Source of the DNA: Hoeflea sp. 108
GTDB taxonomy: Bacteria > Pseudomonadota > Alphaproteobacteria > Rhizobiales > Rhizobiaceae
Direction: 5' to 3'
Assembly: GCF_000372965.1 (NCBI RefSeq)
Contig: NZ_KB890024.1
Location: 682,001-746,000, forward strand
DNA: 64,000 nt
The position numbers were made by a program, and so were the translations under genes. The first letter of the stretch is position 1; each line of letters opens with the position of its first letter. Positions 1 through 9,747 of this stretch are shown one piece after another. The notes beneath the pieces were generated by a model. The model did no database searches and was not told where the DNA came from. It saw nothing but the letters and a program-made list of their open reading frames with translations.

Positions 1-617
1 AAATAGCCCTGCATGGCACCGGCCGTCACGCCGACCACCGCCGAGCCCAGCGTCAGCGTCAGGCCGAACAGCACCGAGATGCGGAAGCCATAGATGACGC
101 GGGCCAGCACGTCGCGGGCCTGGTCGTCCGTACCGAGCCAGTTCCAGTTGCCGACGGTGCAGTTGGGGTCGTCCACGCCCTGCGGGTACCGCTGGCAGCG
201 CACCTCCTTGGGGTACAGCCAGGATGGCTTTGCCGGTGCTGCCTCGGGAATCTCGTTGTTGGTGGTACGGTAGGAATATCGGATCGGCGGCCATATCGCC
301 CAGCCATCGGCAGATATCGCCTCCTGCACCACGGCCATGCGGTAGTCGGTGATCGGCAGGAAGCCGTCCGCGCCGAGGAACGTCTCCTCCGGATAGTCAC
401 TGACGATGGGCGAGAAGAATTCGCCCTTGAAGCGGATCAGAAGCGGCCGGTCGTTGGCAATGAGTTCCGAGAACAGCGACAGCACGAACAGGACGAGGAA
501 GATCCACAGCGACCAGTAGCCGCGCTTGTTGGCCTTGAAACTGTGCCAGCGACGCTTGTTGAGCGGCGAGAGCCAGGCCCGCTTTGCCGGCGGTGTCATC
601 GTGTCGGTCGCGGACAT
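1..617 (-). CDS. yejE: YejE-type peptide ABC transporter permease (partial, 3' end outside window)
   Basis: Inner-membrane permease of a peptide/microcin C-type ABC importer, paired with YejB. The first 205 residues are visible. They contain an N-terminal membrane helix (about residues 29-50, WSLWIFLVLFVLSLFSELIA), a long periplasmic segment typical of YejE/DppC-like permeases, and the start of the membrane core (about 180-205). The start codon overlaps the yejB stop (TGATG on the minus strand), which shows translational coupling. The gene leaves the window at its C-terminal side; a yejF ATPase would be expected next. Product confidence comes from operon context plus the fragment sequence. 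Confidence 0.88.
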   Translation of the reverse strand, partial: MSATDTMTPPAKRAWLSPLNKRRWHSFKANKRGYWSLWIFLVLFVLSLFSELIANDRPLLIRFKGEFFSPIVSDYPEETFLGADGFLPITDYRMAVVQEAISADGWAIWPPIRYSYRTTNNEIPEAAPAKPSWLYPKEVRCQRYPQGVDDPNCTVGNWNWLGTDDQARDVLARVIYGFRISVLFGLTLTLGSAVVGVTAGAMQGY

Positions 618-1723
618 CAGACGTCCCTCCGCTCGAAGTCGATGCGGGGATCGATCCAGGTATAGGTGAGGTCAGAGATCAGGCTGACGAACAGGCCCAT
701 CAGGGAGAAGATGTAGAGATTGGCGAAGACGACAGGATAGTCGCGGTCGAGCACCGAACGGAAGCCGAGCAGACCGAGGCCGTCGAGCGAGAAGATGTTT
801 TCGATCAAAAGCGAGCCGGTGAAGAAGGCCGAGATGAAGGCGCCCGGAAAGCCGGCGATCACGATCAGCATCGCGTTGCGGAACACGTGGCCGTAAAGCA
901 CTTGCCGCTCGGACAGGCCTTTGGCGCGGGCGGTGACGACATATTGCTTGCGGATTTCGTCGAGGAACGAATTCTTGGTCAGCAGCGTCGTGGTGGCAAA
1001 GGCCGACAGCACGAGTGCGGTGAGCGGCAGCGTGACGTGCCAGAGATAGTCGAGGATCTTGCCGCCCAGCGACAGCTGGCTGAAGTTCTCCGACGTCAGG
1101 CCGCGCAGCGGGAACCAGTCGAAGAACGAGCCGCCGGCAAACAGCACCATCAACAGGATGGCAAACAGGAAGGCGGGGATGGCGTAGCCGACGATGACGA
1201 CGCCGCTGGTCCAGATGTCGAAGGTGGAACCGTCCTTCACCGCCTTGCGGATGCCGAGCGGAATCGAGATCAGGTAGGACAACAGCGTGATCCAGATGCC
1301 GAGCGAGATCGACACCGGCATCTTCTCCAGGATCAGGTCGATCACCGAGATGTCGCGGAAGTAGCTGTCGCCGAAATCGAAGCGGATGTAGTTCCACATC
1401 ATCATGCCGAAGCGTTCGAGCGGCGGCTTGTCGAAGCCGAACTGCTTTTCGAGCTTGGCGATGAATTCGGGGTCCAGCCCCTGCGCGCCGCGATACTTGG
1501 ACGTGGTCTCGCCGCCGGCAACGTCGAAATTGGTGTGGCCGCCGACGTCGCCGCCGCCACCCGACAGACGGTCGCCGGCGTCGCCGCCCTGGCCGGTCAG
1601 CTTGGCGATGACCTGTTCGACCGGTCCGCCGGGCGCGAACTGGATGACGGCGAACGAGATTGCCATGATGCCGATCAGCGTCGGGATCATCAGAAGGATG
1701 CGCCGGAGGATATAGGCGCCCAT
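617..1723 (-). CDS. yejB: YejB-type peptide ABC transporter permease
   Basis: Inner-membrane permease of 368 residues, the usual length for YejB. It has an N-terminal helix (about residues 8-30, [20 protein letters not shown]), a periplasmic insert rich in Gly (about 45-75), and five later membrane segments. The cytoplasmic EAA loop, which contacts the ATPase, is visible as [20 protein letters not shown] (about residue 265). It lies 45 nt downstream of the second binding-protein gene and overlaps yejE, so all are one leftward operon. Known relatives import oligopeptides and microcin C and can contribute to peptide resistance. The substrate here is inferred only. Confidence 0.93.
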   Translation of the reverse strand: MGAYILRRILLMIPTLIGIMAISFAVIQFAPGGPVEQVIAKLTGQGGDAGDRLSGGGGDVGGHTNFDVAGGETTSKYRGAQGLDPEFIAKLEKQFGFDKPPLERFGMMMWNYIRFDFGDSYFRDISVIDLILEKMPVSISLGIWITLLSYLISIPLGIRKAVKDGSTFDIWTSGVVIVGYAIPAFLFAILLMVLFAGGSFFDWFPLRGLTSENFSQLSLGGKILDYLWHVTLPLTALVLSAFATTTLLTKNSFLDEIRKQYVVTARAKGLSERQVLYGHVFRNAMLIVIAGFPGAFISAFFTGSLLIENIFSLDGLGLLGFRSVLDRDYPVVFANLYIFSLMGLFVSLISDLTYTWIDPRIDFERRDV

Positions 1724-1768
1724 CAGGCGATGCTCCCATGTGCAAACGGGGCTTCAGGAGCAGTCATT

Positions 1769-3640
1769 TCAGGTCTTGCCAATACGTGCAGCCTTGTCCT
1801 TGTCGAACCACCACATGGCCTCGACGGGAAAGCCGAAGTCCGGCTTCGGCTCCTTGTAGCCGAACATGTCCCAGAAGGCGGCTCGGTGATTCGCCGAAAA
1901 CCAATTTGGAATCCAGTCTAGCCGGGCGCGCAAGACCCGGTCGAGCGCACGCATTGCCGCTATCAGCGCCGCCCGGTCGCCGGCCGCCCCGACCGCGTCG
2001 ATGAGCGCATCGATGGCGGGATCAGCGGTGCCCGGAAGATTGGTCGAGCCCTGCAGGTTGGCCGAGCGTGAGTGGAACAGCCCGTCGATCTCGTCGCGGC
2101 TCGGCGTCGCAGAAAACGATGCCGCAGCCGATATGGCGTCGTAGTCGAAACTCGTCTGCCGCGCCTGGTACTGGGTCGAATCGACCATGCGTACCGAGGC
2201 GTCTATGCCGATGGCCTTCATGTTCTCGACCCATGGCGAGAAGACCCGGACAAAACTGTCGTCGTCGACCAGCATTTCAAGGGTCAGTGCCTCGCCCCTG
2301 GCGTTGCGCAGGCTACCGCCCTGGCGGCTCCAGCCGGCGTCCGCCAGCAGCCGCGAGGCCGTGGCAAGCATCTTTCGGTCGCGGCCTGAGCCATCGGAGG
2401 CCGGCTGCACCAAGGCTTCGCCGAAGGCTTCGTCGGGGATCTTGCCGCGCAGGGGTTCGAGCAGCGCCAGCTCGGCAGGCGAGGGCAGGCCTTCGGCGCG
2501 GAAGTCCGATCGCTCGAAGGTCGACTGCGAGCGCTGGTAAGCGTCATAGAAGAGATTGCGGTTGGTCCATTCGAAGTCGAAGCACAGCGCAATGGCGCGC
2601 CGCACGCGGGGATCGCGGAAGCGTTCGCGCCGCTGGTTGACCGCCAGGGCCTGCATCGACGGCCGCTTTTCGCTCGGAAACTCCCGCTTCACCACCTTGC
2701 CCGAGGTGAAGGCGGGGAAGTCGTAACCGGTGGCCCAGATGCGCGAGGTGAACTCCTGGCGGAAAAAGATGTCACCCTTCTTGAAGGCTTCGAAGGCCGC
2801 CTGCCGGTCCTGGTAGAATTCGATGCGAATGCGGTCGAAATTGTAGAGCCCGCGACTGACGGGCAGGTCGCTGGCCCAATAATCGGCGACGCGCTCATAT
2901 TCGATCGCCTGGCCGGCAAAGACGCGGCCGACCTTGTAGGGACCGGAGCCGAGCGGCGCTTTCATCTGCGAAGCGTCGAAGGGGTTGGTTTCGAAGAAGG
3001 CCTTGGCCGGTATCGGATAGGTGGCGATGTCGAGGATGGTGCGGTCCGACTGCTTGCCGTCGAAGCTGAGCCGAAGCGTGTGCGGGTCGAGTGCCTTGGC
3101 CTCCTTTAGGTGGCTGAGCGGCAGGAGCAGGCTGGGATGCCCGTCCTTCTTGAACAGATCGAAGGCGGAGGCGGCGTCTTCGGCGGTGAACGGCGTGCCG
3201 TCATTGAAGCACGCCTCGGGCCTCAGCGCGAAGTCGAAGCTGTTGCGGTCGTCGGAGATCTTTACCGATTGCGCCAAAAGGCCATAGATCGCGTCGGGCT
3301 CGTCGATCGCCCGCACCATCAGGGAATCGAAGCACATTTCCATGCGCGGCGGCGCGTCGCCGCGGGCAACGAAGGTGTTGAGCGTGTTGAAGGTGAGCGG
3401 GCTCTGGTTGAAGTACCAGTAGGCGGGTGAGAAGTTGAACGTGCCGCCCTTGGGCGCGTCGAGATTGACGAAGTCGAAGTGAGTGAAATCAGGGCCGTAT
3501 TTCAGGTCGCCGAAGGCGGACAGCCCGTGCAGGCCGGTGCCGGTCGGACTTGCGGCGAAGACGCGGCTCGGGATGAGCGGGGCGGCGATGGCCGCCGCGC
3601 CCAGTGCCAGGAATTCCCTGCGGGGAAGGCGCGTGTTCAA
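1769..3640 (-). CDS. yejA: Extracellular solute-binding protein (YejA paralogue 2), Tat-type signal
   Basis: Periplasmic peptide-binding protein of the SBP_bac_5 family, 623 residues. The best start is a TTG at 3640 that overlaps the stop of the preceding paralogue (ATTGA). This start gives a twin-arginine leader, LPRREFLALGAAAIA, followed by a cleavage region near SRVFA. An ATG much further upstream would run through the neighbouring gene and bury this signal. The mature protein is homologous to its neighbour throughout (shared YGPDF/YGDDF, APKGG, DPRVRRA motifs). It belongs to the yejA-yejA-yejB-yejE operon. The Tat leader suggests export in a folded state, unlike the Sec-type neighbour. 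Confidence 0.9.
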   Translation of the reverse strand: MNTRLPRREFLALGAAAIAAPLIPSRVFAASPTGTGLHGLSAFGDLKYGPDFTHFDFVNLDAPKGGTFNFSPAYWYFNQSPLTFNTLNTFVARGDAPPRMEMCFDSLMVRAIDEPDAIYGLLAQSVKISDDRNSFDFALRPEACFNDGTPFTAEDAASAFDLFKKDGHPSLLLPLSHLKEAKALDPHTLRLSFDGKQSDRTILDIATYPIPAKAFFETNPFDASQMKAPLGSGPYKVGRVFAGQAIEYERVADYWASDLPVSRGLYNFDRIRIEFYQDRQAAFEAFKKGDIFFRQEFTSRIWATGYDFPAFTSGKVVKREFPSEKRPSMQALAVNQRRERFRDPRVRRAIALCFDFEWTNRNLFYDAYQRSQSTFERSDFRAEGLPSPAELALLEPLRGKIPDEAFGEALVQPASDGSGRDRKMLATASRLLADAGWSRQGGSLRNARGEALTLEMLVDDDSFVRVFSPWVENMKAIGIDASVRMVDSTQYQARQTSFDYDAISAAASFSATPSRDEIDGLFHSRSANLQGSTNLPGTADPAIDALIDAVGAAGDRAALIAAMRALDRVLRARLDWIPNWFSANHRAAFWDMFGYKEPKPDFGFPVEAMWWFDKDKAARIGKT

Positions 3641-5529
3641 TTGACGCCCTTGTACTTGGCGGCCAGCGCCGCTTCCTTGTCCTTGTCGATCCACCAGGAA
3701 TCGAGGTCCACGCCAATGTAGCTTGGCTGCTTCTCGGGAATGCCGAATTTGTTCCAGTAGGCGATGCGCACTTTCCCCAGGTGCCACTGCGGGACCATGT
3801 AGTAGTTCCACAGGAGAACCCGGTCGAGCGCATGGGTGGCGGCCAGCAGGTCGTCGCGGTCGGTAGCGAAGATGACGCGTTCGACGAGCGCATCGACGAC
3901 CGGGTCCTTGATGCCGGCGAGGTTGCGCGATCCGGGCGTGTCGGCGGCCTTGGAGCTGAAGAAGTCGCGCTGCTCGTTTCCGGGCGACTGCGACTGCTGG
4001 AAGCCCGACAGCGCCAGCATGTCGAAATCGAACGAGCGGGTACGGTTGATGTACTGGCTCTCGTCGATGATACGCAACGTCGCGTCGATGCCTAGGCGGC
4101 GCAGGCTGTCGATAAACGGCGTTGCCACGCGTTCGTCGATGGGGTCGTTACCGAGGAACTCGATGGTGAACTGCTCGCCGGTCTTTTCATTGACCATCTT
4201 GCCGCCGCGGTTCACCCAGCCGGCTTCCTTGAACAACTGAACGGCGCCGCGCAGGTTTTCGCGGCCTGCCTGCGGCGTGTCGTAGAGCGGCAGCTTGAAT
4301 TCCTGGGTGAACAGTTCTGGCGGCAGCTTGTCGCGGAAGGGCTCGAGTATCTCGAGTTCCTTGCCTTGCGGGATGCCGCTGGAGGCAAGCTCGCCGCCTT
4401 CGAAGTAGCTATCGGTACGCTTGTAGGCGCCAAAGAAGATGTTGCGGTTCATGGTCTCGAAATCGAAGGCCATGGTGAGCGCCTTGCGCACGCGCGGATC
4501 CTGGAACTGCGGCCGGCGCGAGTTCATCACATAGGCCTGCATCGGCTGCCCCGACGTCGTCGCATACTCGACCTTGGTGACGTCGCCAGCCTGGAAGGCC
4601 GGGAATGTATATTCGGTCGCCCAGCGTTTTGCGCTCGACTCGGCGCGGACATCCTGGAAACCACCCTTGGTGAATGCCTGCCAGGCGGCATTGTCGTCGA
4701 GGAAATAGATGTAGCGCCGCTTGTCGAAGTTCTCGCGGCCGACCTTCACCGGCAGTTGCGCGCCCCAATAATCGGGCACGCGCTCCCAGACGATCTCCGA
4801 GCCCGGCTTGAAGCTCGAAATCTTGTAGGCGGCCGAGCCGAGCGGCGGTTCCTGCGTCGGGCGGGTGATGTCGCGCTTCTTGCCTGAAGCGTCGGTGCCC
4901 TCCCACCAGTGCTTGGGCAGGACCACGAGGTCGCCCATGATCTTGGGCAGCTCGCGGTTGCCCTTCTGGTCGAAATGGAACGTCACCTCGCGTTCGCCGG
5001 TGGCGACCGCCTCGGTCACATTGGCGTAGTACTTGTTGTAGAGCGGGCTGTTGGCCTTCAGCGTCTTGAACGACCAGATGACGTCGTCGACGGTGATTGG
5101 CTGTCCGTCATGCCATTTGGCGCGCGGGTCGAGACGATAGGTCGCCGAGGAAAAGTCCGCAGGGAACTTGTAGGCATCGGCGACGAGCGGATGACTGACG
5201 CTGCCTTCGTCGACCGACTGCTCCATCAGCGTGTCGTACAAAAGGCCGCCGCCGAAGCCGGCGAAGCCCGCTGCCGGATTGCCGGGCACGATGTAGGGAT
5301 TGAAGCTGTCGAAGGTGCCTGATGTCGTCGTATTTAGCGTGCCGCCCTTGGGCGCATTCGGATTGACGTAGTCATACTGCTTGAAGTCGTCGCCATATTT
5401 CGAGGCGCCGATCAGCGCCGAACTCGTGTGCCACTCGCCGTCCTCGGCATGTGCCGGCATCCAGGCGCCCGAAAGAAGCACAGCCGCCATGCCGGCTGCT
5501 GCGATTGTCCTGTTCAGGCATGCCTTCAT
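3637..5529 (-). CDS. yejA: Extracellular solute-binding protein (YejA paralogue 1), Sec-type signal
   Basis: Periplasmic peptide-binding protein of the SBP_bac_5 family, 630 residues, first gene of the leftward yej operon. It has a classical Sec signal peptide (residues 1-28, ending AHA) and the family motif APKGGTLN near residue 60. It is paralogous to the next gene along its whole length. Rhizobial genomes often carry two consecutive binding proteins before yejBEF, so the tandem is probably ancestral rather than a recent copy. Ligand preference cannot be read from sequence. A rho-independent terminator separates it from the upstream cytochrome gene. Confidence 0.92.
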   Translation of the reverse strand: MKACLNRTIAAAGMAAVLLSGAWMPAHAEDGEWHTSSALIGASKYGDDFKQYDYVNPNAPKGGTLNTTTSGTFDSFNPYIVPGNPAAGFAGFGGGLLYDTLMEQSVDEGSVSHPLVADAYKFPADFSSATYRLDPRAKWHDGQPITVDDVIWSFKTLKANSPLYNKYYANVTEAVATGEREVTFHFDQKGNRELPKIMGDLVVLPKHWWEGTDASGKKRDITRPTQEPPLGSAAYKISSFKPGSEIVWERVPDYWGAQLPVKVGRENFDKRRYIYFLDDNAAWQAFTKGGFQDVRAESSAKRWATEYTFPAFQAGDVTKVEYATTSGQPMQAYVMNSRRPQFQDPRVRKALTMAFDFETMNRNIFFGAYKRTDSYFEGGELASSGIPQGKELEILEPFRDKLPPELFTQEFKLPLYDTPQAGRENLRGAVQLFKEAGWVNRGGKMVNEKTGEQFTIEFLGNDPIDERVATPFIDSLRRLGIDATLRIIDESQYINRTRSFDFDMLALSGFQQSQSPGNEQRDFFSSKAADTPGSRNLAGIKDPVVDALVERVIFATDRDDLLAATHALDRVLLWNYYMVPQWHLGKVRIAYWNKFGIPEKQPSYIGVDLDSWWIDKDKEAALAAKYKGVN

Positions 5530-5631
5530 GGAGCTCCCCTTGGATCGTTATCTGGCGACACTCTAATTCATTCGCCGCGCATGGAAACTGCGGGCCCGAC
5601 GATTGTCGTCGCTTGTTTGCCGAACATAACA

Positions 5632-5658
5632 AAAAAGCCGGGCTGAACCCGGCTTTTT
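5632..5658. terminator. Rho-independent terminator
   Basis: Perfect inverted repeat with arms AAAAAGCCGGG (5632-5642) and CCCGGCTTTTT (5648-5658) and a 5-nt loop. The A and T tracts on either side make it functional-looking on both strands. It lies between the stop of the leftward cytochrome c gene and the start of yejA, so its likely job is to end the cytochrome transcript. Confidence 0.9.
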
Positions 5659-5682
5659 CAAGATGCTTCGATGACAATTTGT

Positions 5683-6399
5683 TCAGTGGGACGTCGCCGG
5701 AGCCGCGCCCTCGGCAGGCTTGGCCTCGCCATTTGCCGGCGCAGCAGGTGCTGCACCTTCGGCTGGGGCCGGGGCGGCGCCGGCAGGCGCGGGAGCTGTA
5801 CCTTCCGCCGGAGCGGCGGCAGGCGTCGCAGCCGGAGCAGCGCCCGGGGCCGGGAGCGGAGCCGGGCTGTCCGACTGCGAGTTCAGGTAGGCGATCAGGT
5901 TGGCGCGCTCGTCATCCTTCTTGATGCCGGCGAAGCCCATCGCGGTGCCCTTGATGTAGGCCTTGGGCGAGGTCAGGAAGTGGTTGAGGTGCTCGAAGTC
6001 CCAGACAACCGTGCTGCCCTGCGAGAATTCCTTCATGCCGCCCGAATAGGCGAAACCTTCATGCGAGGCCATCGGACGATTGACGACGCCCCAGAGGTCC
6101 GGGCCGACCTTGTTGGGGCCGCCCTTCTCGATGGAGTGGCAGGCGGTGCACTTCTTGAAGACGGCAGCGCCCGCCTCGGCGTTGGCGCTGGCCAGCAGCT
6201 GGGCGATCGGCACGGCCGCCGCGGCAGCTTCGCCGCCACCGGCGCCAGCACCGGCCTCTTCGGCCGCTTCGATGGTGAAGCCCGGCTTTTCCGGAACCGG
6301 CGACGCGAAGATCGCATCCGACACCAGCGAGATCGAGAAGACCACGAAGGCCGTGCCCAGCAGACCGCCGAGCACCTTGTTCATTTCGAATGAGTCCAT
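5683..6399 (-). CDS. cycM: Membrane-anchored c-type cytochrome (CycM-like) with Pro/Ala-rich tail
   Basis: Class I cytochrome c of 238 residues, anchored by an uncleaved N-terminal helix (about residues 8-31) and exposed to the periplasm. The single haem site is CTACH (about residue 83). The distal Met is probably in KGTAMGFAG (about residue 150). Rhizobial CycM proteins carry electrons towards terminal oxidases, which is the likely role. Oddity: the last 65 or so residues are almost only Pro, Ala, Glu and Gly in degenerate APAEGAAP repeats, a low-complexity extension beyond the haem domain. It is transcribed alone, divergent from kdsB. Confidence 0.88.
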   Translation of the reverse strand: MDSFEMNKVLGGLLGTAFVVFSISLVSDAIFASPVPEKPGFTIEAAEEAGAGAGGGEAAAAAVPIAQLLASANAEAGAAVFKKCTACHSIEKGGPNKVGPDLWGVVNRPMASHEGFAYSGGMKEFSQGSTVVWDFEHLNHFLTSPKAYIKGTAMGFAGIKKDDERANLIAYLNSQSDSPAPLPAPGAAPAATPAAAPAEGTAPAPAGAAPAPAEGAAPAAPANGEAKPAEGAAPATSH

Positions 6400-6598
6400 A
6401 CGCCCCTGGCTCCCTTATCCGACAGCTCGCTGTCCTCTGCGACCGCTGCCGTGCGTCGGTAATGTCTATAGCCCGGCCGGACCGGGTCAAATCGCGCGGA
6501 AACTAGGTCTTTTGCTTGCCGGTTGCAACACATATAAGGGCGCTTCCAGTGAGACTTTTTGACACTTTCCAGCAGCCTTCGAGACAGCCGACCAATCA

Positions 6599-7327
6599 AT
6601 GTCCACCCTTGTCCTGATCCCCGCCAGAATGGCCTCTACGCGCTTGCCGGGCAAGCCGCTCGCCGATATCGCCGGCCGCCCGATGATCGTCCATGTTGCA
6701 GCGCGCGCCACAGAAAGCGGTCTCGGCCGTGTCGTGGTCGCCACCGACACCGAGGCCGTCGCCGAGGCAGTGAGGGCGCAAGGCTTCGAGGCGGTGATGA
6801 CCCGAGCCGACCATGAGTCGGGCTCCGACCGCATCTTCGAGGCGCTGACCAAGCTCGATCCCAAGAGTGAGGTCGAGACCATCGTCAATGTCCAGGGTGA
6901 CCTGCCGACCATCGATCCAGGTATTATCCAGGCGGCGCTGAGGCCGCTGGAGAACGCTGTCGTCGACATCTCGACGCTTGGCGTGGAGATCACGCGCCAG
7001 GAGGAAAAGGTCGATCCGAACGTACCCAAGATCATCGGCTCGCCGTTGTCGGCCGAGCGCATGAGGGCACTCTACTTTACCCGCGCCACGGCACCGTGGG
7101 GCGACGGCCCGCTCTACCACCACGTCGGGCTCTATGTTTACCGCCGCGCCGCACTCGAACGCTTCGTCAGTCTCAGCCCGTCGCCGCTCGAAAAGCGCGA
7201 GAAGCTGGAGCAATTGCGGGCGCTGGAGGCGGGCATGCGCATCGACGTCGAGATCGTCGACACCGTGCCGCTCGGCGTCGACACGCCCGAACATCTCGAG
7301 CGCGCCCGCGAACTTCTTTCAAAATAG
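6599..7327 (+). CDS. kdsB: 3-deoxy-manno-octulosonate cytidylyltransferase (CMP-KDO synthetase)
   Basis: Cytosolic enzyme activating KDO with CTP to CMP-KDO for lipid A core assembly. The 242 residues match the family size. The N-terminal nucleotide-binding signature is clear ([16 protein letters not shown], residues 5-20), as are [10 protein letters not shown] and the metal/nucleotide segment NVQGDLP (about residue 100). It is followed after 16 nt by pheA on the same strand, so the two are probably co-transcribed. Confidence 0.95.
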   Translation: MSTLVLIPARMASTRLPGKPLADIAGRPMIVHVAARATESGLGRVVVATDTEAVAEAVRAQGFEAVMTRADHESGSDRIFEALTKLDPKSEVETIVNVQGDLPTIDPGIIQAALRPLENAVVDISTLGVEITRQEEKVDPNVPKIIGSPLSAERMRALYFTRATAPWGDGPLYHHVGLYVYRRAALERFVSLSPSPLEKREKLEQLRALEAGMRIDVEIVDTVPLGVDTPEHLERARELLSK

Positions 7328-7343
7328 AAAAGACAGGCCAGCC

Positions 7344-8207
7344 ATGCCGACGACGACCAACAAGATCTCCTTCCAGGGCGAGCCGGGCGCCAATTCCGAC
7401 ACAGCCTGCCGCAACATGTTTCCCGACATGGAGCCGCTGCCCTGCGCGACCTTCGAGGACGCTTTCAATGCGGTGGAGACCGGCAAGGCCGACCTGGCGA
7501 TGATCCCGATCGAGAACACGATCGCCGGTCGCGTCGCCGACATTCATCATCTCTTGCCGGAATCGAAGCTGCACATCGTCGGCGAATATTTTCTGCCGAT
7601 CCATTTCCAGCTGATGGTCCTGCCGGGCGTGCAGCGCTCGGAGATCAAGACTGTGCATAGCCACATCCATGCGCTCGGCCAGTGCCGCAAATACATCCGC
7701 AAGAACGGCTGGAAGCCGGTCGTGGCGGGCGACACCGCCGGCGCCGCCAAGCTGGTGTCTGAGGTCAAGGACCGGACGATGGCGGCCCTTGCGCCGCGTC
7801 TCGCCGCCTCGCTCTACGGCCTCGACATGCTTGAAGAGAATGTCGAGGACACCGACACCAACGTTACCCGCTTCGTGGTGCTGACCAAGAACAAGCAGTG
7901 GGTCGAACGTCCGAGCCCTGATGCCAAGATGATGACGACCTTCATCTTCCGCGTCCGCAACGTGCCGGCCGCGCTCTACAAGGCGATGGGCGGTTTCGCC
8001 ACCAATGGCGTCAACATGACCAAGCTGGAGAGCTACCAACTGGGCGCCTTCACCGCGACGCTGTTTTATGCCGACATCGAGGGCCACCCTGATGATGCTG
8101 GCGTTGCGCATGCGCTGGAGGAGCTGCGCTTCTTCTCGCGCGAAGTGCGCATCCTCGGCGTTTACCCGGCGAGCGATTCCCGCGACGAATGGAAGGTCGC
8201 CGACTGA
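7344..8207 (+). CDS. pheA: Prephenate dehydratase with C-terminal ACT domain
   Basis: Converts prephenate to phenylpyruvate in phenylalanine synthesis. The 287-residue protein has a periplasmic-binding-like dehydratase domain (about 1-185) with the conserved segments IPIENTIAG, DTAGAAKLVS and the catalytic Thr-Arg-Phe motif (NVTRFVVL, about residue 174). An ACT regulatory domain follows (about 195-280; GVNMTKLESY), through which Phe usually inhibits the enzyme. It lacks a chorismate mutase domain, so it is the monofunctional form. The start at 7344 gives MPTTTNKISFQGEPG, with the conserved FQGEPGA at the right distance from the N-terminus. Confidence 0.95.
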   Translation: MPTTTNKISFQGEPGANSDTACRNMFPDMEPLPCATFEDAFNAVETGKADLAMIPIENTIAGRVADIHHLLPESKLHIVGEYFLPIHFQLMVLPGVQRSEIKTVHSHIHALGQCRKYIRKNGWKPVVAGDTAGAAKLVSEVKDRTMAALAPRLAASLYGLDMLEENVEDTDTNVTRFVVLTKNKQWVERPSPDAKMMTTFIFRVRNVPAALYKAMGGFATNGVNMTKLESYQLGAFTATLFYADIEGHPDDAGVAHALEELRFFSREVRILGVYPASDSRDEWKVAD

Positions 8208-8224
8208 CCGGTCTTCCGCGCTCT

Positions 8225-9166
8225 CTAAGCCTCGTCCGCCCAGGCGCGGATGAGGTGATGGGCGATGGCGTGGCGCGGCGGCACCCTCAGTTCGCCCGGA
8301 TGGATGCCAGAGAGCATCTGTAGGACTTCCTCGCGCGAAAACCAGCGGCAGTCCTCGAGTTCGTCGGTGTCGGCGACGATATCCTCGTTCAGCGCCTCGC
8401 CGTAGCAGCCGATCATCAGCGAATAGGGGAATGGCCAGGGCTGGCTGGCGTGGTAGACGACACGGCCGAGGCGGATGCCCGCTTCCTCGAAGGTTTCGCG
8501 GCGTACCGCGGCCTCGATCGTCTCGCCGGGCTCGATGAAACCGGCCAGCGCCGAATACATGTTGGGCTGGAAATGGCGGCTGCGGCCGAGCAGGCACTTG
8601 TCGCCCGCAACCGTCAGCATGATCGCCACCGGATCGGTGCGCGGGAAATGTTCGGTGGCACAGGCGGTGCAGACCCGCTTGTAGCCGCCCGCCCGCATCT
8701 CTGAAGGCGCGCCGCAACGGCCGCAGAAACGGTGGCTGGCGTGCCAGGCGAGCAGGGCAGCCCCCTGTGCCAGCGCGCCAAGCGCTGCCTCGTCGACGAT
8801 GGCCTGCGTCACCACGGAGCGGAAATCGACCGACTTCAGCGGTGCAGGCACGCTGTCCGGTTCGATGCCGACAGGCACCGCGAGCGTCGCTGTGCCGTCC
8901 GTGCGGCCGAGCAGTACCGCATCGTCCAGCCGACCGCCCAGCATCCTTGCCGTGGCCAATTGAAAGTAGGGATTTGCCATATCATTGGCGAAGTCGATGA
9001 CCAGCCGGCTGGAGGCAACCAGAAGCAGGCGCGTTGCGGGCTCGGCGAGCGCCAGCCGGGCGGAATCGTCGCTGCGCTTCTCCGACTGGCGGTCGATGAG
9101 GTTGCCGGCAAAGCCGATGAACTGGCTCGCCTCCCGTTCGGGTGCGTTGGACAGGCTGAAGGGCAT
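8225..9166 (-). CDS. nudC: NAD(+) diphosphatase NudC
   Basis: Nudix hydrolase cleaving NAD(H) to NMN(H) and AMP; relatives also remove NAD caps from RNA. In order, the 313 residues show an N-terminal domain, a zinc ribbon (two CxxC pairs: CGRC and CTAC, about residues 140-165), the Nudix box (GFIEPGETIEAAVRRETFEE, about 205-225) and, just after it, the NudC-specific SQPWPFPYS. All diagnostic residues are present. It is convergent with pheA (17 nt between stop codons) and 24 nt downstream of the HIT gene on the same strand, a likely two-gene operon of nucleotide hydrolases. Confidence 0.96.
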   Translation of the reverse strand: MPFSLSNAPEREASQFIGFAGNLIDRQSEKRSDDSARLALAEPATRLLLVASSRLVIDFANDMANPYFQLATARMLGGRLDDAVLLGRTDGTATLAVPVGIEPDSVPAPLKSVDFRSVVTQAIVDEAALGALAQGAALLAWHASHRFCGRCGAPSEMRAGGYKRVCTACATEHFPRTDPVAIMLTVAGDKCLLGRSRHFQPNMYSALAGFIEPGETIEAAVRRETFEEAGIRLGRVVYHASQPWPFPYSLMIGCYGEALNEDIVADTDELEDCRWFSREEVLQMLSGIHPGELRVPPRHAIAHHLIRAWADEA

Positions 9167-9190
9167 TTGAGAACTCTGTGAAATGAAGCG

Positions 9191-9610
9191 CTAAAGAGCA
9201 GTCTTGATGCTCTCTGCGAAGCGGTGGAGATCGTCGCTGCGGTAGGGTTCGCGCACGCCGTGCCCCCAGACAGGGCCGGGCCAACCCGGATCGCCCTCGG
9301 AGCGGGCAACGATGTGGAAGTGCAGCTGGCGCACGATGTTGCCGAGCGCGCCGCTGTTGATCTTGGTACAGCCGGTTACGCGTTTCAGCGCGTTGGCCAC
9401 CATGTTGCTCTCGAAGGTCAGCATGGCCTGGTCGAGCGGGGTCAGGTCGTGCAGTTCCTCGATGCCGAGGCGCTGCGGCACCAGAATCAGCCACGGCCAG
9501 CGCTTGTCGTTCATGATGCGTAACTCGCACAACCCGAGCCACATCAAGGGCTCGCTGTCGGTGTCCAGACGCGAGTCCAGCGCAAACCCGGTGTTGAGCA
9601 CCGACATCAT
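9191..9610 (-). CDS. HIT domain protein
   Basis: Small nucleotide-binding hydrolase/transferase-like protein of the histidine triad superfamily, 139 residues. The triad region reads QLHFHIVAR (about residues 100-108), so the first His of the usual H-x-H-x-H is Gln, while the two later His are kept. The upstream segment KINSGALGNIV matches the HIT fold. A second ATG one codon later (residue 2) is an equally possible start. It lies directly upstream of nudC and could supply a related nucleotide-salvage function, but the substrate is unknown. Confidence 0.85.
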   Translation of the reverse strand: MMSVLNTGFALDSRLDTDSEPLMWLGLCELRIMNDKRWPWLILVPQRLGIEELHDLTPLDQAMLTFESNMVANALKRVTGCTKINSGALGNIVRQLHFHIVARSEGDPGWPGPVWGHGVREPYRSDDLHRFAESIKTAL

Positions 9611-9747
9611 TGGCGTTTCCCTTGTTTCTTCAAAAGCTAGAGCGTGGCCGCAATGGCTGCAAGCGAATCATTGAGATTGCGATGCCATGCTGTGCCGTGA
9701 TGCTGATATGGTGTCGATGCACTGATATGCACTGAACGGAGGTCGCG

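Noticed and set aside
584..1921. Long rightward open frame of about 445 codons opposite yejB
   Set aside because: It is antisense to a clear permease gene. Its Arg/Asp/His-rich composition is that of a mirror frame in high-G+C DNA, and it has no domain or ribosome-binding site.
3641..3811. Longer ATG start for the second YejA paralogue
   Set aside because: It would translate 57 residues through the end of the preceding gene and place the twin-arginine signal inside the chain. The TTG at 3640 gives a proper signal at the N-terminus.
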